From: Epinephelus fuscoguttatus
Taxonomy: Eukaryota; Chordata; Actinopteri; Perciformes; Serranidae
Length of the DNA stretch: 64,000 bases
Reading direction: 5' to 3'
Assembly (NCBI RefSeq): GCF_011397635.1
Contig: NC_064770.1
Coordinates: forward strand, 31,023,098 to 31,087,097
Below, piece after piece: positions 1-13,600 of this stretch. Both the position numbers and the translations under genes were made by a program. The notes below the pieces were generated by a model. The model was given only the letters and a program-made list of their open reading frames with translations. It searched no databases and was not told the origin of the DNA. Numbering within the stretch: position 1 is the stretch's first letter; each line of letters opens with the position of its first letter.

Positions 1-2230
1 TCTGGTTTCAAAGGGTTAAAAAATAATCTATCAGTGACACAACAATATAAAAAGATTAATAAAACTAAAACCTCCAGTATTTAGTTTTTTGTTGTTTTTA
101 TTGGCCACTTGGGGGCAGTATCGTCCCCTTATAATTGTGTGTTGGAAAACAGTGCCTATTTACACATCCATCAGACCTGAAGCAACATTTGCATCCTGCT
201 TTTTAGCCTGTTGTATACAAATGACCATTTGTATATCAATTACTCACCCTGGGTTACGCTGAACTCATAAAGTTTCATTTTTCTTGCTTCCCTTTGGTGA
301 CCAAGAATCTAAAAATCTAAGTCTAATCTAAGTCTCATTAATCTAGTCATATGGTCAGTACCTCCCAAACAGACAGCTCTTTCCAATGGAAAATTAAACT
401 GAGACTCAACTGATAAAAACAGTAATTTTCACTGAACACAGGAGCTGCCTGTCTATCACTGCCTTGATAGTTAGGATTCACCAAAGCTACCAAACGCTTT
501 AAAACACCAAAGTCACACAGTAACACAAACTTACTGATCACTCTTTTTTAGCTCTGGTTTGGTCTCTACAAACTGTCCACCAGCGAGTGAAACAAAACAG
601 TGAAGTTGCGGCTGTAAAATCAAAACAAGCTAAAATATGTTAAAATACTATAAAGAGGAGAGAAGAACTCCAGGGTCTGGTGAAAATCGTTGGTGAGTTT
701 GGCACTACAAGCGATCCCTGTCACATTACACAGTCATTTGATCAATATAAAAATCCTGATTAGAGCAGCCTTACAAACTTTGAAAATAAAAGGATATCAG
801 AAATCACAAAACAGCAGGAGAAGCACAGGTGTTAGTCACAACATTAACAAAAGCTCTGTTAAAGTGTCCCAGTAAACTGTGACAGTGAGCCTGCATGAAC
901 AACACCAGGACATGCCAAAATGTTTTCAGAAAATCAGTGTTGCGGTACCACCCACACTGTTTGAATGATAAATGATCTCCCACAGGAGCAGACACGCCCT
1001 TGCAATTAGTACAGAAGATGTCACCAACCTCTGTTTGCCATTTGAGTGTCCCCTTTCTGATGATGAAAGCTGGTGGCACTGTCTGTGTGTGATTTTCCGT
1101 GACATGTTAGATGGCATTCTTAAAAAGATCAGGGGCACTGTCCCCTCACTGCACTGCACATGAACTTGATACATAGTGAGAGCCAGTGTTTGGTGACATT
1201 ACTGTTGCGTAGCACTTTCTGGAAGACCGCTGCTTTTAATTACCAACAGCTGCAAGAGCCTTTTATAATGAGGGGCTCTCTCAGACCTAATTACTCTGCT
1301 TTACTGTTGCACATACGAGCTGGCACACACACATGCAACCACACATCTCTCTACTTCAGACCAATTAAAGATTCAACACTTAGCCCCTGTTTCTATCTCT
1401 CCTGTTTCCTGCTCGCTCTTCCTCTCTGGTGTTTTCATCTAATTGGTCGTCTTGGGTTCTGTGTTGTTCTGTGAGAACCTACTATTTGTTTTGGTTTCTA
1501 ATATTTAATTTTTAGGTTTATCACGTATTTACCTACTGTCTTGTGACACCCTGCAGGCTCTAACGTTAAGCAGCGTCTGAAATTCATGACTCACCCAGTA
1601 TGTGTTGGCTTTTCCCTAAATCTCATTTTACATCCTTGGTGGTCTAGACAGGTTTGTTTTCCTCTAAATTTGGCCTCTAATTCAATGTGGCTGGTTCAAG
1701 TCAGCAAGACCAGCTGTCTCATTAGCCTATTGTTGTTTGGACAAATGGCCGGGCCCTAATGAATTGATGTGAATTTGTGGCCACAGTCAAGCTGCAATAA
1801 GGCACTAATTATAATATATATCCGGGGGGGACACATCTCCCCCAATATTCTAATATGCTCAAAATTTTGGTTCCACCTGCAAAATGTCCCTCAAAGAGAC
1901 ACATACTGATCAGGAAGAGACTCGAAATAACCACAAAAAAAGAAAACGACTACAGTAGACAGTTGAGTGAAACTCTTTTTTCGAGAAGTGTTGAATTCTG
2001 CTGACACAGATATCTCCAGTTGTACTGGCACAACCGCTAACATGACTAGCGCGCATGCTACAGAACAGCTAGCAAAAGCGTGGTCACAATAACTGTGCAC
2101 AGGGCAGTAATGTAATCTGAACACAAGTGGTCAGCTGGAGATGCATGCTGGGCACAGGTGTTAACAGTGATGTATCTCGGATGTCCACTTGTGTTCGGAT
2201 CACTGAAACACATGTTAATACCAGGTCTGA
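1..2230. other. Non-coding stretch, nothing recognised
   Basis: AT-rich sequence with only short uninformative ORFs. No exon with recognisable protein similarity or repeat boundary could be defined. Confidence 0.5.
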
Positions 2231-2265
2231 ACTACTACTACTGCTACTACTACTACTACTACTAC
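2231..2265. repeat. (ACT)n trinucleotide microsatellite
   Basis: About eleven ACT/CTA units, one interrupted by CTG, directly next to the minisatellite downstream. Confidence 0.9.
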
Positions 2266-2935
2266 AAAGAGATACAAAACAGCTACAAAGAGGCACAAAA
2301 TGAGCACAAAGGGACATCAAACAACTATAAAGAGGTACAAAATTACCACAAAGAGACATCAAACAACTACAAAGAAGCACAATATAACCACAAAGAGACA
2401 CAAAACAAATACATAGAGGGCCAAAATGACCACAAAGATACACAAAACAACTAACAATTGTTAAATGAGCACAAAGAGACACAAAACAACTACAAAGGGG
2501 CACAATATGACCACAAAGAGACAAAAATAACTACAAAGAGGCACAAAATGGGCACAAAATGGCACAAAACAACCACAAAGAGGCATAAAATGAGCACAGA
2601 GAAATCAAACATCTACAAAGAGGCACAAAATGGGCACAAAATGGCACAAAACAACCACAAAGAGGCATAAAATGAGCACAGAAACATAAAACATCTACAA
2701 AGAGGCACAAAATGAGCACAAAGGGACATCAAACAACTACAAAGGGGCACAATATGAGCACAGAGAGACAAAAACAACTACAAAGAGGCACAAAATGGGC
2801 ACAAAATGGCACAAAACAACTACAAAGAGGCATAAAATGAGCATAGAGACATAAAACAACTACAAAGAGGCACACAATGACCACAAAGAGATACAAAACC
2901 ACAAAATGATGCATAACAGCTACAAAGAGGCCTTA
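2266..2935. repeat. Degenerate minisatellite, about 21-nt units (ACAAAGAGRCACAAAA type)
   Basis: About 670 bp built from variants of acaactacaaagaggcacaaaatgag. The unit length is near a multiple of three, so both strands stay open for up to about 146 codons: plus strand YKEAQNEHKET-like, minus strand SLCGHFVPLCSCF-like. There is no start context or domain, so it is not treated as a gene. Confidence 0.9.
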
Positions 2936-4929
2936 AGCCACAACAAAAGGAGGCTAAATGTCTATACAATCTGTGTGTCTTGCTCTAATATAGGAGCGGC
3001 GGGCCTTTTGCGTGTCTGTGCTCAGGGGCCCACTGTCTCATAATCCACCCATGCCCCATAATGATGACTCCATGGCTACAGCCTTAAGGTGCAATATCAC
3101 CTGCACTAAATGTGGATGTAAATTCATATAATCTTTGTACAGGGTCACCACACAACAGGAAGGAATCACTCCTCTTGTTGCGTTATCATAAAATGTTGCG
3201 GCCTATGATTCAGTCTGGACTCGTGATTACTGAAGTGCACGCAGTCAATACTCATTGCATAAACAACAATCAAAATGTCATGCAAACATGAATATAAAGC
3301 CTTAACAGAGTTAGCATTTGCCCATTTCAACTATTTTTCGAAAGCCGGACAGTTTTTGTGTTGTCTCTTCTGTGACGAGTATCGACTCACTGATATTTTT
3401 TATGCCTGCTGAAGGTCAGTTCATTCATACTCATGCATAAATTTGGCCCTCTAAATGTTAGCTTATCCCTCTGATATTTAAGGCTCTAATGGACTGTTCG
3501 ACTCAGACATTGTCAGGATGAGCGTTGGGTCTGCTGTGCAGTAGTCTGCTGTGCTTGACCTTTTAACTCCCCTCTCACAATTATTAGAAATACAGATACA
3601 TGCAGAGAGGGAGAAAGGAAATAACTAGGAAATAAAGTAATTCACAAAAGCAGGACACACTTGAGGAGTTCCTTCGTACCAAAGTTTATGATATTGTCTA
3701 AAACATTTCTTTTAAACATTTGATACAGGCCAACAGGTGGGTGTTGTTTCACATAAGCACATTCTTTACTAATGGTCTTTTCTTCCCACTAGCAATCACA
3801 CTGGAGGAGAGCTTAAGAGATAATTGATCTACTGTCCAGTATCCCCAGGAATTGCATTTCATTAAAACTTTCCACACCTCATGATTTACATGCAATGCCA
3901 GTCTAAGTTCACGCACTCTACTTCAATTATCCATCTACTGGGTCACAACGTTGATCTGTAAGTTGTGTCATACTGTCTTACTCAGGGAAATCGCCACTAT
4001 GCTTAAATAAAAATGACCAAAGTCACACAAAAATGTCAGTTACAGTATCATTAGGTTATATAACGTGACAGATTTTCCTGTAAAATACAAGCGGCAACCT
4101 CCGGGGCTGAAAAATGTAGCCAACGCAGAAGTACCCAAAACTGCAGTTCCTCTAATGGCCACCTGAGGCTGGCTCCCAGTGCGAGTCAATCCCCATAGAC
4201 CCTCATGTTACAACTACAGTCTAGGGTAAAATAGAGTATGTGAGAGGTGTACCCACACGAGAGGAATTTAAAGCAAATTCTTCACATTTCAGGGCTGTAC
4301 TCAACCAAAGAAAACTTCTCTTCAACCAATGGACTGGTCGATGGGGTAAAAAGATGTGCATGTTATCTCTAGATTAACGAAATCTGCCACAATACACTGA
4401 GTGCACTCTACCTGGTAGCACAGTGTGTCTCAGAATAAAGGAATACTACTTCACACATCTATTTCCAAACAGGTGCGTAGGAGAGAGACGAGGAGAGCAC
4501 AACTTGCAGAAAAACTCCCGTACACAATTTGACTTGCAAAAATAAGGATTTTAATGCTGCAACATTTCAGTAACTAGACGACATCAGACAAACAGTTTGT
4601 GCATTGTGTCCACCAAAGCATTTTTTTTTTCTGTCACAGTGCTTGAAATTAACACTTCCCCTGGGCGACTAAACTCTGTGTTCGGACAAGTGGAATGTCC
4701 CAAGGGAAAAAAAATGTGTTATCTGACAATACGCTGCTACTCCTGAGCTTTGTGCACCAGTCCACCTCACCACTTGATGCTGAACAGAACTTTTGAGACG
4801 TAAAATGCTGAACTTTGGATAAAATGCTGCACTTGTCATTATCACCAGCTGTCCAATCACCATGGAGAAGGGGAGGGACAAATACCACAAATACCAACCA
4901 TCACAAAACGAAAAATACAAGTGCTGTTT
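2936..4929. other. Non-coding stretch, nothing recognised
   Basis: No ORF of note and no repeat family I can name. A/T-rich with short homopolymers only. Confidence 0.5.
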
Positions 4930-5145
4930 ACAACGGGAAAAATAAATGGACCTGGATTTGTATAGCGCCTTTCTTGTCATCCAACCACTCAAAGCGAGTC
5001 ACATTCACCCATTCACGTACACATTCATATGTATGTTGCTCCAGGGTACTTCGACATGCAGACTGGAGGAGCCAGGAATCGAACCACTGATCTTCAGATT
5101 GGTGGACGACCCCCGACTCTACCTCTGACTCACAGCTGCCATTGG
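4930..5145 (-). mobile_element. tRNA-derived SINE (minus orientation)
   Basis: The minus strand carries a pol III B box GGTTCGATTCC (5075-5085 on plus as ggaatcgaacc) and an A-box-like GTGAGTCAGAGGTAGAG upstream of it. The tail (tggacctggatttgtatagcgcc on the plus strand) is a common fish repeat. The head is slightly decayed. Confidence 0.75.
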
Positions 5146-5504
5146 CGGACACACACCATTATTAAAGTAACACCAGCCATTGTACGACCAGTGCGAATTT
5201 GGTTAGACAAGAGCACATCGACCAACTGACCGGAAGTTGACAGCATTACAGATTTTACTGGCTCACTCAAAGTGGGCATGGCTTAGTGACAGTGGTAGCA
5301 GACTGTTAGCTTCAACCTCCACCTTCCTCACCAGTGTTGGTAGATCAACAGGTGGAGGAGGTGAGGAAGAATTAATACATTAGAACTCAAACCATGCTCT
5401 TTTGCAAATGTCGACAAAGTTTTCACCATCTGACACCCAAACTCCTCTGACCCATGATATCACTCTGCTAGCTACAACCCATAAGCTAGCTATCAAATGA
5501 TCAG
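5146..5504. other. Short non-coding spacer
   Basis: Lies between a SINE and a Harbinger-like remnant. No recognised content. Confidence 0.5.
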
Positions 5505-6226
5505 TAGTGGGATTTCCATCCAAATGTATCGAAATTTTTGAGCGAATTTTGTGAAAATGTGCAAAAGAAAATGTGAATTTATGCCTGTTTCCATTCGTTA
5601 TTGTTTTGCGATTATTGGGAGCCAACAGGAAGAGCAGTAGGTGGCGCTTCTCGTGAAAAATGAACAAAATAAAAACACCCCCGCAGAAGAAGAGTGACGT
5701 CACGCTCAACAACTGACCATGGACAGATTCCTGACAAACCTGTGGGCTCTTGGGAGAACTCTGGTTAGCATTTTGTCAGCGTTCACAGCGTACCTAACCA
5801 TCTTGAAGAAGAGACGACAAAGAAGAAGTTTAATGTTAAGAGTACTGTTGTAAATAGCTGATAGGAGACCACCGTGTCGCTCTCCGTGTGTATGGGAACA
5901 TAGGCATGTGAAGGACTTTTGGGAAGTAGTCGTCCAGCAGCATTTCACTTATGAACTCTGGCTGAAACATTTCCGTATGTCAAGGGCCACATTTGAGGAT
6001 CTGTGTGCCGGTACGTCATCGTTTATTCGTAAAACATGTTTCCATAGCAGAAAGTCTCATTTTGCTTTTATCGATGTGCTGACAAATCCACCCTCTCCAA
6101 GCGTAAAAACTTTTTTGCGAATTTTCGGCCTTTTTTCGAATTTCTGGCATTTCCATCCATTTTTTTTTTCCGCAATTTTTGAAAATGCAAATAAAAAATA
6201 AAAATGGGTGGATAGATACCCCACTA
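5505..6226 (+). mobile_element. Harbinger-like (PIF) DNA transposon remnant
   Basis: The ends are imperfect inverted repeats: TAGTGGGATTTCCATCCA on the left, TAGTGGGGTATCTATCCA inverted on the right. Inside, plus strand 5908-6013 codes DFWEVVVQQHFTYELW and FRMSRATFEDLC, matching the start of HARBI1/Harbinger transposases. The DDE catalytic part is absent, so it is an internally deleted, non-autonomous copy. Confidence 0.7.
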
Positions 6227-8369
6227 GTTAGCTGGTCAAACTAAATCAAAAATGTTGTAACATTTTCTTGGAGAGAAAAAAGAGGGACATGTATTTAGCA
6301 TTCATGTAAATGGTTTCCATTACAACACATCAAAGTTATTATGGAAGCATGAGAGGCAAAATAATAAAAGAAGGTGGCAGATCAACTGCTGCATTTTGGT
6401 ACAGTGTTCTTCCCTCGGACCTAACACCTAGCAGCTACCATGTGACAGTATTTGTTCCTATATTGGTGTTGGAGAAAAGAATGTGGTTACTATATTTGTA
6501 TCATGGTACTTTTAAGAACATTCGCTTCACTTAGTGAATCTGGATCTCTCCCAGTTCCACCACCTCCTTTCCACTATTGATTGTCCTTCATCTGCTCAGC
6601 ATTGCATTTAAGCTACACTTAAGGCACCTAAACGGTTCAGAAATCTCACTTCTGTGGGTTGTGGTTTTTAAGGGAAAAAAAAAAAGTCTGACGCTGCATT
6701 CTGCCATGGCCTCAGGAGTGGGATGAGAAATATCCCAATTAATCAGTATAGGGGGAGAAAAAAAGAAAAGAAAAATAAACCCTTGAGTCAGGTCCACTCC
6801 ACGTCCCCTTTAATCAAATCCACCCCAACTTCCCTTTAATCACAGCACTTTTCTCTAATGCTAAATACTAAATAAAGCCTGGAGGGCACAAGGGGGCGAG
6901 AAAATCCCCGGGAGATGTTCTGTCATCAGTTGAGCGTGGTACTGGAGTGGAAAATTAACCTCTTCATTCACCTGACGCAGAGATGGAGCAAGGAAGAGAC
7001 ATAGGTCCATCAAGCACGGACAGTACATCCTGTCATTTGTATGTATTGCTGCACCAGCCCAAGTTAGAAACCACGCGATTGTGCATTTTGTTTGAGCTCA
7101 CTCCTCCCCCCCCCCCAATAAGCCTCAACCTTACTCCTCTCTCTTTTTCTCTCTCGCACAGAAAAAAAAAAAGATAAACAAACCATATTTGTTGATTAGC
7201 CGACATCTTGTTCCGTCTGTATACATCTTGTCTCTATCACTACGAGGTCTCCTCTTTCCAAGAAATTTGAAAGCAAGAGAGGATCTCTGCAAAACTGACG
7301 TGTGTTAAGACTCCAGATACTCAAGCCTTTGGTCCTCTGTGAGGCTTTACTCCATCTCAATGATGAAAGCTCTGGCAATTGGCTTTTCGTAGCAAAAATC
7401 CTCCCTTTCCCTCACACACACACACACACACACACGGACACACACTTGCCACCAGCGTCCTCATTAGGGCTTCCTGCCACTTCAGCACTTCGTATCCTGT
7501 CTGGTTTTAGCAGAGCCAATTTAAATGTCTTGCTTGTAGATTTGAATCATTTATGGGTGAAGTTTGGCATTTTTGAGCCATTCCAGGATTTCCATCTAGC
7601 TCAGTAAATGTATGTGGTGATTGTAAGATGTATGTCTGACTGGTTTTGACTCTGCTTTCCTGCTTAGTCCTCTTAAACTGCTGTCTCTGCATCACGTAAG
7701 TAAGAGAGGTGTAACTGTTACTTTTTAGACAATGCCGTATCTCAGCATTCGTGTCACCAAGACACATGATTGTGATTGCAAAGTTTGTAGTCAGGCCTTT
7801 CCATCTCCGTGTCCCTGCTTACGCAGTGGAAACTGTGTGACAAATGACAAGTTCATAAATGGATGGAGTTGGGCTCTCATTACATTATCAATACATCACA
7901 GGAGGACTGACACCAAAATCATTCTCACGTCTGTGAGGAACAACTTTGTACAAGCAAATGTTAAAAGAGCACTGCAGTGATTCAGTCCAGATTTACATAA
8001 TGTTGGGGTACTCATGAAAGGTGGATTGGCAAACAGCCATGTCTTTTAAACTCTATGCCAGCAGACTGTAATGCAGGGTTTCCATCAAGACTGGCTTATA
8101 CACCCATGTGATGTCACAGAGTTGTTTTCTCTGACTTTGCTTCTTTTTTGTTGGTAAGTCTGTAATCTCAGATTCCTAATATCCACACAGTATTACACAA
8201 GACAGATTTTTTTTAAATCGCAGACTATGTTTTCTTCCTCCTTCTAGTGTTCCTATTGGCATCTGAACAAAAACAAATTATCAGAGTTGAGGAATCTATA
8301 ACGCAGCTGTCAATATGTCAATCACTGCTAGGCAGCAGCGAATCAAGATTCTGTTATCGCATTGTCTAT
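6227..8369. other. Non-coding stretch with one (CA)n array
   Basis: No exon recognised. A (CA)n microsatellite lies at 7413-7435 and a poly-C run near 7105. Confidence 0.5.
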
Positions 8370-9054
8370 GGACCCTTTTAGAGCTGACGTCACAATGTTT
8401 GTTAGCTGGAGGCAAAACACAATTCTCCACCACAGGACTGTAGGCTACACAGGAGTCTTAAAATGTCATCTCGTTGTGTTATTGGGAGCCAGAATAGGAG
8501 TCATGGCTCAAAACTGAAATTTCAATTCTGTCAAATCATCCATCCACTGAACGAGAGCATACAGGTTCTCGTTGCTCAGTGTTTACTTATTCAAGTAATA
8601 TTCGCAGTCCCGGAGACTGAGTGACCTGACATGCTGCGTCATTAATTCAGTCTGATGCTCTACACTAAAATGAGAGCCCTGTTGGTCGAAGAAACAGAGC
8701 GTTATATTTCTGTATGAATTAACGAGCTGTTAAATTAATCACACATTCACTCCACTCAGTGCTCTGCTGCCCAGAAAGCACTCTGCTACTCCAAGAGTGC
8801 GGTGCTCTGGGTAACCAAATGGTACATTAAAACAGTGCTCTGAATACAAACAGTCCAGTTTGTGCCAGAGTGCACTCCGACACTTAAAATGAATATTTCA
8901 GAAAGCATCACTCCTATCATCTTCCTCCATTGTCTAAAACAAGCCAACAGAACTTGCTAGCTAGCGTTAACTAATGTCTGTGCAGAACTGTTTTGCCTTC
9001 AGCTAAGCCCCGCCCACCAAAAAACGACACTGTTTACTAACAGTAAAAGGGTCT
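8370..9054. mobile_element. Candidate MITE with short terminal inverted repeats
   Basis: The left end TATGGACCCTTTTA and the inverted right end CATAGACCCTTTTA suggest a small DNA element of about 685 bp. No coding content. Target duplication not clear. Confidence 0.45.
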
Positions 9055-9070
9055 ATGCGTCACTTCCGAT

Positions 9071-9237
9071 GTTGTCAGAAACATATTTTGGTGTACTGTT
9101 TGGCTGTAAATTGAGACAGTTTGCTTCGCCAATTGGGCGTTGTTTGGTTTTGGTACAACTGTTCTCAAAACAGCGGCTGGGATGCAAGCTCCCTCATTTT
9201 ACAGCTAAACTGTACACTAAAATATGTTTCTGATGAC
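9071..9237. repeat. Foldback hairpin with 45-bp arms
   Basis: The left arm 9071-9115 and right arm 9193-9237 are inverted copies with about six mismatches, separated by about 77 nt. Arm core: CAGAAACATATTTTRGTGTAC. It could be a MITE or part of the preceding element. Confidence 0.8.
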
Positions 9238-10769
9238 ATTTGAGGTGAGATATAGGCAATGTCATATGTTTTGCATTTGATCAGCGCTGCCTAGCTTGAC
9301 CTCAGTTCAAAAGCAGTGATTGACAGCTGTGTTAGAGAATCCTCGGCTGTGACTTGTTTTTGTTCAGGCGCGGTAGATTCTTGCAAATGCCATCAGAGGC
9401 ACTTGGAGGAGACAGAGACAATAAAATATATTTTTGTATAAGTTATCAGCTACTGATTTTTGGTAAATTAGGTTAATAAACAACTTTTAAATTATGATTT
9501 TGCTAGCTTATACAAAAGGTGACAAGGCAGTCCAATGCAAAACGACAAGAAAGTGCATCCCGCAGACGACAGTCCTTTCCAATACAGGACGTTAGGGGCT
9601 GCGCCAAGGGTGAAATGACAAGTTGTTAGGTTGTCATAGGTGTACTCATGGGTGTGTCAGTACATTGTGACATCACTGCTGGTTATGGTTACTGGTTCAA
9701 CAAAGCACTCTTCTGACCAGACCCAACTGTGACGCTAGGTGTATCAGAGGTGAAACAGGTTTGAAATTTTCAAACTGGAGAATGCAACAGACCCCCGCTT
9801 TTCAGCCTGGTGTTGAGTTACTGGTTAGCCCTGCCATAACTGATTTTTTCTGGCCACTTTAGGATACTGAAAGTGAACTCTATACAAAAAATGACATATA
9901 TTCAAATCATAAGGTTGATATGGCAAACTTTTTAGCAGAAGCATCAGCACTCATTTGTGTTTCTGACCACATGATGAATTTAAGTTCAATATTCACTCTC
10001 TTTCAGCTTTGTTTTTGGTCTCCACTAACCTACTGATGTAATATCTGGCTCTTTAGCTGCTAAATGCTTCACTATTTTCACCAGCTTGTCACTTACTCTG
10101 TCTGTTATTTGGTGGTGGGCATGTAGCATACAATTGATTGTTAGAGTGAACCAAAACAGTAAAGTTGCGAGCCGAAAAACAAAACAATGCGCTGAAAGCA
10201 TACAGTGTATAAAATAATGGATGTAGCCCCCATGACATCACTCATTAGTTTGTGGACTCCTGTTTTTAAGCCTCGAGTTTGGCATGTTGGCTGTCGCCAT
10301 CTTGGTTTTTCATAACCTTAACACTAGCTGCTAGCTTAGTTAGCATTGTGCGTTTACGGCTATAATTAACTGCGGTAATATTAATGCTAATGCTAATGTT
10401 TCAAAACAAGCTGCAAAAACGGGCTTAAAACAATTAAAACAACATTTCCAGTGGGACTACTTACCAGAAAAACTGGTCTTCGATTCTAGGAGGGTCTTAG
10501 TACAACCAAATCCTGAGCAAGATTTTTTTTAGGCAACCAAAATCTTACAATTAACTTTCAAGAACTGAAAACACACTGAAATAGCAGCAGCTACGGCTAC
10601 AACTTTAGTTTGAATCTGGGGTTCCACCATGGCTAAGTTGCCTACTCAGTGTCGTCGTCGTCGTCGTAGTAGGAACTTGTCAACGGATGGCTCTCACCTG
10701 TCACTCAAAGCCGACACGCCCTTAACTATGCAGAATTTTAAGCCTTAATAGAATTGAAACGAGTGATTA
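9238..10769. other. Non-coding stretch, nothing recognised
   Basis: Short ORFs only. A small (CGT)n run sits near 10650-10666. Confidence 0.5.
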
Positions 10770-11095
10770 ATTCATTCATTAATTTTCTGTAACCGCTTAT
10801 CTTGTTAGGGGTCACTGGGGACAGCTGACATTGGGTGAGAGGCAGGGTACACCCTGGATAGGTTGTCAGACTATCACAGGGCTGACACATAGAGACAGAC
10901 AACCATTCACACTCACATTCACACCTACGGACAATTTAGAGTCACCAATTAACCTGCATGTCTTTGGACTGTGGGAGGAAGCTGGAGCACCTGGAGAAAA
11001 CCCACGCTGACATGGGGAGAACATGCAAACTTCGTACTCTCAGGTTTTGAACCCAAGGTGGGGGATTCAAACAAGGAACCTTTTTGCTTCCTCAC
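10770..11095 (-). mobile_element. SINE copy, family A (minus orientation)
   Basis: Same family as 14150-14535 and 34755-34930, recognised by the shared body (tgtctttggactgtgggagg; gacagacaaccattcacac) and a tail of gaatgaatt type. The tRNA-like head is decayed. Confidence 0.8.
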
Positions 11096-13199
11096 TCTTG
11101 GAGCAGGGCCACAACTGCTGTTTCTAGCACTAATGCGTTTGCTTCATTTTTCAGCCCCGGAGGTTGAAAGGCGGCTAGAAAATGCTTTGAAGCCCACCCT
11201 TACACATACAAGAACTCATGTGATTATTGTTGATGTAAAAATATTGATTCTTACAATTTTAATGAGCCAGTTAATGTGTGTATCTAATATGAATAAAAAT
11301 CCACTGAACATACACATGTTCAAGGATCAATACTGTAATGATGTTGAGAGTCAGAGGCAGAATCGTTGCAGTAACTAATAACTTCTCCTCCTATCTGTAT
11401 TGCTTTTCTGTCTTTTACCGTCTCTCTGCATTTTACTTGAAACTGTCCGTCTCTGTTGCCCGGTATTTTTTCCCTCCCTGTTCCTCCTTTGGGAAATGAA
11501 TCACTGCTAATGTTTAAGACGCTATCTTGGAGTGTACTTAACCTCTGCCCCAACCCTCCACCACTGATTCCTATGCCTCTTTCTTCTCCCTCTCTCCCAT
11601 TCACACAGTAGAAGTGAGTCATACACAGAACGTAATACACACATTTACAGAAATATGCATACATGCAGACACCCAGTGCAAAACTCATTTCTTTCCTACT
11701 CTTGATACAGATTATGTCTGGCACGTGTCTCTGTGTATCCACATCACTCTGTTAATATGGGTTTGTGCCTCTGTGCGGATGTGTGTGATACTGCAATTTA
11801 CAGGGCATAGCTTTAATTTTGTCATCCCTTTGTGAGCGTGTCACCTCGGTTTTTACTGATGTTGTTTGTGCATGTGTGTGTGTGTGTGTGTGTGTGTGTG
11901 GGCTAGTTTAATCTGACGGTGCAAATTATGTTTGACGTTAATGAAATGTTTAATGAAGCCGTGGCCAGAGGGCAGGTGCAAGGAGCCACGTGCACGTAAG
12001 CACACACACAGACACACACTTACCGAAGCACCTACTGGAGTGCATTCACACACACAAGTACAGCCACACATGCACGTACATTTTGCACACACATGCACAC
12101 AAAAAAAGCATTATAAAAAGGTCCCTGTCACATTAAACAAAGGTGACAGAAAACCACTGTCTCTGACATCCCTTCCTCCATCCCTTCATCCTCCATCCCT
12201 TCATCCTGAGGCTTTCAGCCCCAGAAAAGAAAAAAGCATATACTGACCTGTGTTTGTGAGCTTCTGACTTGTTTTCCAAATTTTCATTTTTCATTGTTTT
12301 GTGTTTCTCCACAAATGAAGGCGATGGTGTTGGCAGAACTTACGACACACTTGACACCAAAACTATCTGCTCATCTAGCCACCACCAATCACAAGTGAGT
12401 TTTGTTGTGCTTTGGGTGAACTGACGCTTCAGTTTGAGTCACAGATTAATTCATGCCCTGAGCCTCTCCCATTCAAATATGTTGCGTTAGCTTGCAGATG
12501 TATTTAGCACTTGTTTTAACCTTTCACACCGCCTGGGTTCGCAGGGTCAGAGTTCTGTGATTTGCAGAGACCTGAGCAGCTGGAGAGCAGCCAGGGCTCC
12601 TCGGGCATGGCACCTTTGGTTTGTCTGAATCACCGGTCCACAAATCAGGTCCTCGGGGCCACGGTGCTGCCGCATTTTTTATTCTGCTGAGTTGTTTTCA
12701 TTTTGGCTGTCTAATCAGGGATGGTTCAACCAGGACAACAGGTTAATGGAATTAGCCACCTCACAGAATTAAAAACCAGCAATGCACTGAACCCTAAATG
12801 CCGTGATTGTGTGGCTTTCAGAAAATAATGCGTAACAGGCTGAGTTCCTCTATGCTGAGTGCACTTTCTTTTATAGTGGATCAGACTGCTTATATTTGAT
12901 AACTTGACTTCTATTAGAATATGACAAATTTTTCTTCAATGCTCAGATGCATTATTATAAATAAAGACTAGAATTACCGCCTTGGGGAGATCTATACAAT
13001 CAGCACAGTTTCAAGGTGGGCACCCACAAATAGGTCACCAATTCAGTATCTGACCAAATGTCTCTGCTTCTGTTCCTGAGATGTGATGCTGCATACGGCC
13101 AGAGAAGTGTTTTTGCAGAACATTATGATGCCAGAGTGAAGCTGACCATTGACCTCTTGGATATAAAATGTCACCACTTCATAATTGAATCATACTGTT
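11096..13199. other. Non-coding stretch with (TG)n/(CA)n tracts
   Basis: A (TG)n array at 11873-11900 and scattered CA-rich sequence at 11998-12100. No exon recognised. Confidence 0.5.
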
Positions 13200-13600
13200 T
13201 GTGTGAAATGTTGTCATAATTTCATATGAATTCTTGTGCTATGGCCAAAAAACATGTTTTGTGAGGTCACAGTGACCTTCACCTTTGACCACCAAATTTT
13301 AATCGTTCGTTCTTGAGTCCAAGTGAACATTTGCTCTAAATTTGGGAAACTCCTTTAAGACCTTCTTGAGATATTGCGTTCACTTGAATGGGAAACACAA
13401 GGTCACAGTGACCCTGACCTTTGACCACCAGAATCTAATCAGTTCATTATCGAGTCCAAGTGTACGTTTGTGCCAGATTTGAAGAAATTCCCAAAAGGCA
13501 TTCTTGAGATGTCACATTCATTAGAGTGGGACGGATGGATGGACAGATGGACAGACAACCCTGAATACATAACACTCCCAGCCACAGCTAACTCCAGTGC
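13200..13600. repeat. Fish interspersed repeat with internal duplication and hormone-receptor-like palindromes
   Basis: Two diverged copies of a roughly 135-bp unit start with aggtcacagtgacc (13264 and 13400), each followed by cctttgaccacca and a gagtccaagtg block. The end is the ggacagatggacagacaacc-type tail. Class unknown; the sequence type is common in fish genomes. Confidence 0.75.
13264..13278. promoter_or_regulatory. Perfect palindromic estrogen-response-element sequence (within repeat)
   Basis: AGGTCACAGTGACCT matches the consensus ERE (AGGTCAnnnTGACCT) at every defined base. A second copy at 13400-13413 lacks only the last T and runs into TGACCTTTGACC (13415-13426), a DR1-type receptor site on the other strand. 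No gene is near, so function is unproven. Confidence 0.4.

Noticed and set aside
2084..2524. 146-codon Cys/Leu/Ser-rich frame
   Set aside because: Lies in the minisatellite; open only because the unit is close to a multiple of three.
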